In this document: positions 40,098-47,113 of the stretch, in pieces
Numbering within the stretch: position 1 is the first letter of the stretch
Layout: every line of letters starts with the position of its first letter
Source: Actinocorallia longicatena
Lineage (GTDB): Bacteria > Actinomycetota > Actinomycetes > Streptosporangiales > Streptosporangiaceae
Reading direction: 5' to 3'
Length of the DNA stretch: 64,000 nucleotides
Assembly (NCBI RefSeq): GCF_039534125.1
Contig: NZ_BAAAUV010000007.1
Span: forward strand, 1 to 64,000
Made by a program: the position numbers and the translations under genes
The notes under the pieces: model-generated
The model's database searches: none
The model's input: the letters and a program-made list of their open reading frames with translations, nothing else
Told to the model about the DNA's origin: nothing

Positions 40098-40739
40098 ATG
40101 GGTGAGTTGCGGGCCGTCATGTTCGACATGGACGGGACGCTGGTGGACACCGAGGCCCCGTGGCTGGAGATCGTCAGGGAGGTCGCGGCGGAGTTCGGCC
40201 ACGAGCTGACCGAGGCCGAGGTCCCCAGGGTGGTCGGGGCGGCCGTCGAGGACGTCATGGAACTCCTCGCGGCCGTCACCGGCACGGAGCCGCTCGCGCT
40301 GGGGCTGCGGCTGCACGAGGAGTTCCACGCGCGCATCGCCCAGGGCAGCCCGATGCGTCCCGGCGCCCTCGCCCTCCTGGACGCCCTCGCCGCGCAGGGC
40401 GTCCCGCTGGCCCTGGTCAGCGCGTCACCGCTGGACGTCATCCACACCGTGTTGAGAACGGTCGGCGCCGATCGCTTCGCCGTCATCGTCAGCGCCGACG
40501 ACGTCGAGCGGCCCAAGCCCTTTCCCGACCAGTACCTCGCCGCGATGGCCGCGCTCGGCGTGGACACCACGTCCTGTGCGGCCGTCGAGGACTCGCCGAC
40601 GGGCGTCGCGGCGGCGGTCGCCGCGGGCTGCCCGGTCGCGGTCGTGCCGATGGTGCTGCCCGTCGAGCCGGGTCCCGGCCGCCACCTGTTCGCCTCGCTG
40701 GAGGACGTCACCCCGGACGTCCTGCGCTCGCTTCTCTGA
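40098..40739 (+). CDS. HAD-superfamily phosphatase (beta-phosphoglucomutase-like)
   Basis: 213 residues with the four HAD motifs: VMFDMDGTLVDTE (nucleophile Asp and acid Asp), the Ser in LALVSASPLDVI, the Lys in VERPKPFPDQY, and the metal-binding Asp in CAAVEDSPTGVAAAVAAG. A helical cap sits between motifs I and II. The closest type is the phosphatase/phosphomutase group of small sugar phosphates. It is a single gene, divergent from the EF-hand gene. Confidence 0.9.
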   Translation: MGELRAVMFDMDGTLVDTEAPWLEIVREVAAEFGHELTEAEVPRVVGAAVEDVMELLAAVTGTEPLALGLRLHEEFHARIAQGSPMRPGALALLDALAAQGVPLALVSASPLDVIHTVLRTVGADRFAVIVSADDVERPKPFPDQYLAAMAALGVDTTSCAAVEDSPTGVAAAVAAGCPVAVVPMVLPVEPGPGRHLFASLEDVTPDVLRSLL

Positions 40740-40974
40740 CCACGGTCCCGACCCGGCGGACATTGTTACGTTACTGACTTCCGGTCGGATGAAACGTCAA
40801 CCCACTGTGAGCTGCGGATAGAACAAAAGCGCCATGTGCGGCATTTGACCGGGCGAGAGTTTTCCTTCACGCTGAGTGCCAGCTCTCGGACTCCCCGGAG
40901 TCGGCGGGTTGTTTGATCACATATCGGGGCCTGCCAGCACAACCGTCCGATTGCCCGCGGACGGGCGTAGAGGG

Positions 40975-41619
40975 ATGGTGGATGTGATTCGAGTCGTCAT
41001 CGCCGACGAGGTCCGGCTCTTCCGGAGCGGCCTCACCGCGCTGCTCGGGACCGAACCTGACATGGAGATGGTCGACGCCGTCGAGGACGGCAGGACCGTG
41101 ACCACCGCCGCGCGCGTCCAGGAGGCGGACGTCGCGCTCGTCGACCTGGAACTCCCCGACATGGACGCCTTCACCGTGACCGGGGCCGTCCGCGCGGCGG
41201 CGCCCCAGTGCGCCGTGCTCGTGCTCGCGGGCCGAAGGCGACCGGGCGACCTGCGCAGGGCCGTCGCCGCGGGCGCCGCCGGATTCGTGATGAAGGACAG
41301 CTCCCCCCACGAGCTCACCGACGCCATCCGCAGGGTCGCCCGCGGCGAACGCGTCATCGACGCCGATCTGGCCTTCGCCGAGCTCGTCACGGCACAGCCC
41401 GCGCCGCTGACCCCGCGCGAGCTGGACGTCCTGGGCGTCGCCGCCGAGGGCGCCACCGTCGGGGAGATCGCCGAACGGCTCCATCTGTCGCGCGGCACCG
41501 TCCGCAACTATCTCGGCCGGGTCGTCGCCAAGGTCGGCGCGCGCACCCGCATCGAGGCCATCACCATCGCCCGCGACAACGGCTGGCTGCTCGCCGAGGC
41601 ACGCTCCAGGGGCGCCTAG
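40975..41619 (+). CDS. LuxR-type (NarL-family) response regulator, orphan, beside lanthipeptide genes
   Basis: 214 residues. The receiver domain has acidic residues at 11-12, the phospho-acceptor Asp57 in ALVDLELPD and the Lys in FVMKDSSP. The C-terminal domain is a LuxR HTH: LTPRELDVLGVAAEGATVGEIAERL, HLSRGTVRNYLGRVVAKVGARTR (split for length). No sensor kinase is next to it. Its position, convergent with the last gene of the lanthipeptide locus, is like that of RamR/AmfR, the orphan regulators that switch on SapB and AmfS production. I infer the same job. Alternative starts GTG at 40978 or 40984 cannot be excluded. Confidence 0.85.
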   Translation: MVDVIRVVIADEVRLFRSGLTALLGTEPDMEMVDAVEDGRTVTTAARVQEADVALVDLELPDMDAFTVTGAVRAAAPQCAVLVLAGRRRPGDLRRAVAAGAAGFVMKDSSPHELTDAIRRVARGERVIDADLAFAELVTAQPAPLTPRELDVLGVAAEGATVGEIAERLHLSRGTVRNYLGRVVAKVGARTRIEAITIARDNGWLLAEARSRGA

Positions 41620-41624
41620 GGTCT

Positions 41625-41672
41625 GTCAGCACGCGAGCCGGTCAGCATTCGAGCCGGTCAGCATTCGAGCCC
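41625..41672. repeat. Three tandem 16-base repeats at the end of the peptidase gene
   Basis: Units start at 41625, 41641 and 41657. The second and third read GTCAGCATTCGAGCC plus one varying base; the first differs at two positions. The third unit contains the stop codon of the minus-strand peptidase gene, and the others lie in the gap to the regulator gene. The array looks like local slippage duplication of a gene end. Confidence 0.7.
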
Positions 41673-43565
41673 GGTGTGGGCCGCGAGGAACGCCAGGAGA
41701 TCGGCGACCAGTCCCGCCGCCCGGTCATGGGAGCGTCCGGCGTGCCCGACCTCCGGCTCGTGCCGGAGCACGATCGGCGCGGACGCGCCCGTCGCCCACT
41801 GGAGGGCGGCGCACATCTTGCGGGCGTGCAGCGGGTCGACCCTGGTGTCGCCGTCGTAGGTCGCGAACAGGGTGGCGGGGTAGCGGGTTCCCGGCCTGAC
41901 GTGGTGGTAGGGGGAGTAGGCCAGCAGCGACGCCAGGTCGCCGGGGTCGCTCGCGGTCCCGTACTCGGCCGTCCAGGCGGGTCCGAGGCCGGTCCGCTCG
42001 TACCGGACCATGTCGAGCAGCGGGGCGGCGCACACCGCGGCGGCGAACAGGTCGGGCCGCTGGGTGATGGCCGCGCCGGCCAGCAGCCCGCCGTTGGACT
42101 CCCCCCAGACGGCGAGGCGCTCCGGGCTGGTCCTGCCGGTGGAGACGAGGAGCTCGGCGGCGGCCAGGAAGTCGTCGAAGACGTTCTGCTTGCGCGCCCT
42201 GGTCGCCTGTTCGCGGGTGCCGGGGCCGCCGCGGAGATGGGCGATGGCCAGGGCTCCACCGGAGGCGATCCAGGTCAGCGCGTCGGCGGCGAAGACCGGG
42301 GTCAGGGGGAGGCCGAAGCCGCCGTAGCCGTGCAGGATCGTCGGCCGGGGACCGTCGCCCGGCGGGGTCAGGAGGGTGATCCGCACCGGGGTCCCGTCGG
42401 CGGAGGTCGCGGTGAGGGTGTGGGTCTCGACCGCGGGGACGGCGATCCGGCCCGGCGCCGCCTCGAAGAGGGTGAGGCTGTTCTCGGCGTACTGCCACAC
42501 CTGCGGCGGCGTGACCGGGTCGGTGTAGGTGAACCAGGCCGAGTGCCCGTCGGAGCTCAGCCGGCCGAGGGTGCCCGAGCCCGGCAGCGTGACCGGGTGC
42601 AGCGCCTCACCGGAGTCGCGCCGGTGCACGGTCAGCTCGCTGACCCCGTCGCGCAGCCGGACCACGAGCAGGACGTCGGGCAGGACGGTGAAGTCGGCCA
42701 GGAGGGCGTCCGGGTCGGCCGGCAGCAGAACCTTCCGGCGGGCCGGGTCCAGCGGGGACGCCACCTCGAGCGACATCCCCTCGGGCGTCGGCACCGCCAG
42801 ATAGAGCCGCCCGTCGATCCCGACCGCGGCCGACACCGCCTCGTGGACGGCGCGCAGCGGGGGCGCGGTGTGCTCGCCCTCCCGCAGGTCGGCCAGGCCG
42901 AGACCGGTCCCGGTCGCGACGGTCAGCCAGCGGCCGTCCGCGCTGATGCCGAGGCCGATCCGCCCGGGCGGGGCCCCGCAGACCTCGACGTCCTCGCCGG
43001 TCACCCGGCGCAGCCGCAGCCGGCCGTCGAGCACGTAGTAGAACGCCTCGCGCGACAGCCACGCGACGGGGGAGTAGCGGCAGCCGGGGATCGGGGCGCC
43101 GAGCACGTCACCGGTCTCCACGTCCAGGACGTAGAGGGTGCCCTGCTCGGTGCCGCCCCTGGACAGCTGCACGGTGACCCTGCCGCCGTCGGGGGAGGGA
43201 TCCCAGGCGTCCAGGACGGTCGTCCCCGACGGGTCGAGCGCGCCGGGGTCGAGCACGACCCGCTCGTCGGCGTACAGGACCGGGTGCATCTGCCCCGGCA
43301 GGCGCCGCAGCACGAAGCTCCGGCCGTCCCTGCGGACCGGGGCGGTGACCGTCCCGGCGTCGGCCAGGTCCAGGGCCCGCCGCAGGAGCCGCTCGCGGGC
43401 GGGCAGCGGGGTGGCGCGCCACAGGTCCTCCTGCGCCGCCGACCACCGGACGGTCTCCGCGTCCTCGGCGTCCTCCAGCCACCGGTAGGGGTCGGCGACG
43501 GGCTGCCCGTGCAGAAGCTCGACCAGGGAGTCCCGGGCGGCGGGCGGGTAGGTCGTGGTTCGCAT
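41658..43565 (-). CDS. Prolyl oligopeptidase family (S9) protease, probable leader peptidase of the lanthipeptide
   Basis: 635 residues with the two-part POP layout: a WD-like beta-propeller (about 70-400) and an alpha/beta hydrolase (about 400-635). The start DPYRWLEDAEDAETVRW is characteristic. The triad is visible: Ser in GESNGGLLAG (about 490), Asp in DGDTRVDPLHARKM (about 577) and His in EVGHAGRS (about 608). It is the last gene of the lanthipeptide operon, overlapping the second ABC gene by one base. In flavipeptin biosynthesis the related enzyme FlaP cuts the leader after a proline; here the precursor has Pro12 in METP at the leader end, and Pro35. No signal peptide, so it should act in the cytoplasm. 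Confidence 0.88.
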   Translation of the reverse strand: MRTTTYPPAARDSLVELLHGQPVADPYRWLEDAEDAETVRWSAAQEDLWRATPLPARERLLRRALDLADAGTVTAPVRRDGRSFVLRRLPGQMHPVLYADERVVLDPGALDPSGTTVLDAWDPSPDGGRVTVQLSRGGTEQGTLYVLDVETGDVLGAPIPGCRYSPVAWLSREAFYYVLDGRLRLRRVTGEDVEVCGAPPGRIGLGISADGRWLTVATGTGLGLADLREGEHTAPPLRAVHEAVSAAVGIDGRLYLAVPTPEGMSLEVASPLDPARRKVLLPADPDALLADFTVLPDVLLVVRLRDGVSELTVHRRDSGEALHPVTLPGSGTLGRLSSDGHSAWFTYTDPVTPPQVWQYAENSLTLFEAAPGRIAVPAVETHTLTATSADGTPVRITLLTPPGDGPRPTILHGYGGFGLPLTPVFAADALTWIASGGALAIAHLRGGPGTREQATRARKQNVFDDFLAAAELLVSTGRTSPERLAVWGESNGGLLAGAAITQRPDLFAAAVCAAPLLDMVRYERTGLGPAWTAEYGTASDPGDLASLLAYSPYHHVRPGTRYPATLFATYDGDTRVDPLHARKMCAALQWATGASAPIVLRHEPEVGHAGRSHDRAAGLVADLLAFLAAHTGLEC

Positions 43566-45229
43566 CAGGTGGGCACCTTCTCGTCGAGGAAATCGGCGTA
43601 GCGCGGATTGTTCTCACGGAGCGTCTGATGAGTGCCGAGCGCGAGGTCGGGCCCGTCCATCAGCAGGACGCGGGGGGCGCGGAGCGCCGAGGTGGTGCGG
43701 TGGGCGATCACGACGAGGACCCCGCCGCGGCGCATGAACGCCTCCTCGGCGCGGGCCTCGGCCGCGGGGTCGAGATGGCAGGTCGCCTCGTCGAGGATCG
43801 TGATCCTCGCGGGCGCGAGATAGGCCCTGCCGAGGGCGATGAGCTGCCGTTCCCCCGCGGACAGTGCCCCGGGGTCGACCTCGCCGCCGAGCCCGCCGAG
43901 CCGTTCGGCGAACTCACCGAGGCCGATCTCGCCGACGGCCCTGGCGACCGCCGCGACGCCGGTGTCCGGAGCGTGGTAGCGCAGGTTCTCCAGCAGGCTC
44001 CCCCGGAAGACGTACGCCTCCTGGGGGATCAGGGTGCGGTCGGCGGGGTGCAGGGATCCGGCGTCGACTCCCCCGGCCAGCACCTCGCCCTTGCCGGGGA
44101 CGAGCAGCCCGGCGATCAGCGCGGCGAGGGTCGACTTGCCGATCCCGCTCGGCCCGATGACGGCCAGGTGCTCGCCGTCGGTGAGCGTGAAGGAGAGGTT
44201 CTCGAACAGCGGCGCGGCGTGCTCCCCGTAGGCGAAGGCGACCTCGCGGACCTCGATCGCGGGCCGCAGGGCGCGTTCCCTGCGCGGTGCCGGGATCGAC
44301 GGCGGGGTCAGCAGCCGGTCGAGGGTGACCACGAGCCGGACCCCGCTCATGCCCAGCCCCGACACGAGGCCGCCGAGCGCGGGGGACAGCGACTGCGTCA
44401 CGTACGCCAGGGCTCCGACGACGTCGCCGGGGGTGACGTCCCGCCGCAGCAGCCAGGGGGTTCCGGCGAGGACGGCGAGCAGGGGCAGCCAGCCGCCCAT
44501 CGCCAGCGCCACGGTCCGCATCCCGGTGACCGCGGCCAGGGCGCGTCCGGCGGCGGCCTGCTCCCGCACGGGCCCGGCGGCCCGGTCCCCCATCCGTTCC
44601 TCGGCTCCGCAGGCCACGACGTCCCGCAGGCCGGCCGCGATCTCGCCGACGGCCGTCACGCTGCGCTCGTCCGCGATCAGGAAGTCCCGCTGCCGCCGCG
44701 CCAGCACCGGCAGCGACACGAGGAACACCCCGAGCCCGGCCAGGAACGGCGGCAGCACCAGCAGCGCGATCTCGGGCGCCAGGGTCACCAGCCCGATGAC
44801 CACGCCCGCCACGGTGAACAGGAAGGAACGCACCACGGTGATCACGGCGGCGAGGGCGTCCCGTGCCACCTCGACCTGGAGATTGGCCCGGGCCGCCGCG
44901 CCCTCCTCCTGCCGTGCGCCCTCGATCGACTCCCGCACCACATGGGTGAGCACGATGTCGCGGAACGGTTCGACGACCCGCGCGACCACGAGGACCACCC
45001 GCTGCGCTCCGATGGCCGCCGCCGCCCACACCGCCGCGAGGATCCCGAGCCACCGCACGGCCGAGCCGATGTCCCCGCCCGCGAACCCGCCGACGGCGCC
45101 CGCCACCGCGTGCCCGATGACGAGCGCGGGCAGCGCCTCGACGACCGACCATCCGGCGAGCGCCCTGGCGAGGCCCGGCTCCCGCCGCAGGGCCCGCCAG
45201 ACGATCCACACGACGGCCCGCCGCCTCAT
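43565..45229 (-). CDS. ABC exporter half-transporter, second of the pair (RamB/AmfA-like)
   Basis: 554 residues: a six-helix membrane domain (about 20-300) then an ATPase. Walker A is GPSGIGKSTLAAL, the signature LSAGERQLIALGRAYL, Walker B ARITILDEATCHLD with the catalytic Glu intact, and the switch His is in VVIAHRTTSA. The start overlaps the previous ABC gene (ATGA), so equal amounts are expected. Together they should form a heterodimer that exports the lanthipeptide. The paralogue has a degenerate Walker B Glu, so this subunit probably supplies the more active site. Confidence 0.88.
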   Translation of the reverse strand: MRRRAVVWIVWRALRREPGLARALAGWSVVEALPALVIGHAVAGAVGGFAGGDIGSAVRWLGILAAVWAAAAIGAQRVVLVVARVVEPFRDIVLTHVVRESIEGARQEEGAAARANLQVEVARDALAAVITVVRSFLFTVAGVVIGLVTLAPEIALLVLPPFLAGLGVFLVSLPVLARRQRDFLIADERSVTAVGEIAAGLRDVVACGAEERMGDRAAGPVREQAAAGRALAAVTGMRTVALAMGGWLPLLAVLAGTPWLLRRDVTPGDVVGALAYVTQSLSPALGGLVSGLGMSGVRLVVTLDRLLTPPSIPAPRRERALRPAIEVREVAFAYGEHAAPLFENLSFTLTDGEHLAVIGPSGIGKSTLAALIAGLLVPGKGEVLAGGVDAGSLHPADRTLIPQEAYVFRGSLLENLRYHAPDTGVAAVARAVGEIGLGEFAERLGGLGGEVDPGALSAGERQLIALGRAYLAPARITILDEATCHLDPAAEARAEEAFMRRGGVLVVIAHRTTSALRAPRVLLMDGPDLALGTHQTLRENNPRYADFLDEKVPT

Positions 45230-46860
45230 GCGAAGACCGCCCGGTAGCCGGGGTCGTCCCAGAGGACACGGTGCGGCGCGCAGGCGCGGATCGCGCCGCC
45301 GTCCAGCCAGAGGACCTGGTCGGCGGCGGCGGCCGTGGCGGTCCGGTGGGTGACGACCAGCCGGGTGCCGGAGGTGGCGGTGAGGGTCTCGCCGACCCGC
45401 CGGGCGGTGACGGTGTCGAGGCTGGAGGTGGCGTCGTCGAGGATCAGCAGCCGCGGCCTCCCCGGCTCGGCGGGATGGGCGAAGGCCCTGGCCAGGCCGA
45501 GCCGCTGGCGTTCCCCGCCGGACAGCGGCGCCTCGGCGAGCGCCGTGGCATACCCCTCGGGCAGGGCGCGGACGAAGGCGTCGGCACCGGCGCGGGCGGC
45601 CGCGGCGGCCGGATCGGCGCCGGGGGCGCCGAGGGTGACGGCGTCGGCGAGAGTGTCGCCCAGCAGCACCGGACGGTCGAAGGCGTAGGCGACGCAGGCG
45701 CGGAGCGCGTCATGGGTGAGGGCCTCGATCGGGATCCCGTCGAGGGCGATGGGGAGCTCGGCGGGTGCCAGCCGCCCGATCTGTGCGGTGAGATGGGTCT
45801 TGCCGCTCCCCGAGTGGCCGACGATCGCGGTCAGGCTCCCGCCGGGCAGGACGACGTCGCCGAGGCGGAGCTCGCCGGGCCCGTCGGGGACGGGGGAGTT
45901 CCCGTAGGCGGGGCACGGCGCCTGGAGGATCTCCTCGACCCTGGTGCGGGCGGCACGGGCGCGGGCGAGGACCCCGATCTGGCCGAGCGCGGTGCTGAGC
46001 CCCGCGCCGAGCACGGCGTACCGGACCGCCGCGTACAGGTCGCCGACGCTGAGCGCGCCCTGGGTGAGCCGCCAGCCGCCGACGCCGAGCACCGCGATCT
46101 CCAGCAGCGGGACGACCAGCCCGGTCTGGACGCCCGCCCGCGCGTTCGCCGCCCACAGGGCGAGGCCGTGGCGCCGCAGTTCGGGCAGCGGGGTCAGCAC
46201 CCGGGCGGTCTCGGCGCGGCCGGTGCCCGCCGCCTTGATGGTCCGGGCCCCGGCGAGCGCGTCGACGAGGCGTCCGGCGATCTCACCCTGGGTCCGCTGG
46301 TAGGCGGCGGCCGAGACGGCCGAGGCGCGGAAGAAGGTCTTGAGAGCCAGCGCGATGAGGACCAGCGCGGCCACGAGGGTGAGGGACAGCCACGGGTCGA
46401 TCAGCGTGAGCGCGATCAGCCCGCCCGCCGTCGGGATCAGCAGGGCGACGGCCCCGATCCTCGCCTGGACGGCCTGCGCGGCCTCCTCGGCGTTGATCCC
46501 GGTCCTGGTGACGAGCTCGCCCTCGGGGAACCGGCGGGTCAGGGCGGGCCCCGCCCAGAGGATCCTGCGGACCATGCGTCCGCGCAGGTCGGCGGCCTCG
46601 GTGGCGCTGGTCGCTCCGGTCGCCCAGGTCTCGAGGGCGTCGCAGGCGACGGCCACGGCGATGAGCGCGGCGCAGAGGGCCAGCGGCCCGGTGTCACCGG
46701 CGAGCACGGAGTCGACGGTGCGGCCGAGCACGTACGGCAGCGCGAGCTGCAGGACGGCGCCCGCGAAGGCGAAGACCACGAGCCATCGCCGTATCACCGC
46801 GCCTCCCGTCCGCATCGCGGCAGAAAATGCGGGCTCGGCTCGTGGGACGGGTGCCACCAC
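45226..46860 (-). CDS. ABC exporter half-transporter, first of the pair (RamA/AmfB-like)
   Basis: 544 residues with six hydrophobic helices and an ATPase. Walker A is GHSGSGKTHL, the signature LSGGERQRLGLARAFA, and Walker B reads RLLILDDATSSLD, with Asp in place of the catalytic Glu; the switch His is in VVTHRTATA. It lies 90 bases downstream of the lanthipeptide precursor gene. The start is uncertain: GTG 46860 lies inside a stable hairpin, whereas ATG 46815 (MRTGGAVIRRWLV) lies after it and would give 529 residues. The pair should export the mature or modified peptide. Confidence 0.86.
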   Translation of the reverse strand: MVAPVPRAEPAFSAAMRTGGAVIRRWLVVFAFAGAVLQLALPYVLGRTVDSVLAGDTGPLALCAALIAVAVACDALETWATGATSATEAADLRGRMVRRILWAGPALTRRFPEGELVTRTGINAEEAAQAVQARIGAVALLIPTAGGLIALTLIDPWLSLTLVAALVLIALALKTFFRASAVSAAAYQRTQGEIAGRLVDALAGARTIKAAGTGRAETARVLTPLPELRRHGLALWAANARAGVQTGLVVPLLEIAVLGVGGWRLTQGALSVGDLYAAVRYAVLGAGLSTALGQIGVLARARAARTRVEEILQAPCPAYGNSPVPDGPGELRLGDVVLPGGSLTAIVGHSGSGKTHLTAQIGRLAPAELPIALDGIPIEALTHDALRACVAYAFDRPVLLGDTLADAVTLGAPGADPAAAAARAGADAFVRALPEGYATALAEAPLSGGERQRLGLARAFAHPAEPGRPRLLILDDATSSLDTVTARRVGETLTATSGTRLVVTHRTATAAAADQVLWLDGGAIRACAPHRVLWDDPGYRAVFA

Positions 46861-46868
46861 GAGCCGAG
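46834..46868 (-). promoter_or_regulatory. Hairpin at the start of the first ABC gene
   Basis: CTCGGCTCGTGG and CCACGAGCCGAG pair over 12 bases around an 11-base loop. On the minus strand it spans the GTG at 46860. It could mask that start or act as an attenuator between the precursor and the transporter genes. Confidence 0.5.
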
Positions 46869-46921
46869 GGCTCCGCGTTTACTTCTTCACTTCAGGGGGT
46901 CTCCCGTTGCCGGGACGTCCA

Positions 46922-46941
46922 TCACGGACGCGTGTCCGTGA
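46922..46941 (-). terminator. Hairpin nine bases after the precursor gene
   Basis: TCACGGAC and GTCCGTGA form a perfect eight-base-pair stem with a GCGT loop, just past the precursor stop codon (46950-46952 on the minus strand). It may cause partial termination, so that the peptide mRNA outnumbers the transporter mRNA. Confidence 0.5.
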
Positions 46942-46949
46942 GCGGCGTC

Positions 46950-47084
46950 CTAGTGGCAGAGCAGGAGGCTGAGGTTGCTGGGGGTGTGGGACTGGCAGCC
47001 CAGGACCGTCAGGGTGCTGCCGCCGCCACCGCCGTGGCCTCCGCCGCCGGGGGTCTCCATCGTCTGCAGGTCGAGCAGGGTCAT
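46950..47084 (-). CDS. Class III lanthipeptide precursor (SapB/AmfS-like, 44 residues)
   Basis: A 44-codon gene with GAGAGGAAA upstream, between the synthetase gene (29 bases away) and the exporters. The leader has the recognition motif LLDLQ (residues 3-7) and METP (9-12), as in RamS. An unusual run of nine glycines broken by one His follows (13-22). The core has two ring motifs: Ser23-x2-Thr26-x3-Cys30 and Ser36-x2-Ser39-x3-Cys43, with His44 at the end. The second matches S-x2-S-x3-C exactly; the first uses Thr in the middle. LanKC would dehydrate the Ser/Thr and join them to the Cys as lanthionine or labionin. Expected role by analogy: a surfactant that lets aerial hyphae rise. Confidence 0.92.
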   Translation of the reverse strand: MTLLDLQTMETPGGGGHGGGGGSTLTVLGCQSHTPSNLSLLLCH

Positions 47085-47113
47085 TGCAGTTTCCTCTCGG
47101 TCGAGCCGTGTCT

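Noticed and set aside
41625..41672. Possible CRISPR-like array
   Set aside because: Units are directly abutting, 16 bases, with no spacers; no cas genes are present.
46861..47113. Second lanthipeptide precursor gene
   Set aside because: Only one short frame has both the LLDLQ motif and Ser/Thr/Cys ring residues; other frames lack them.
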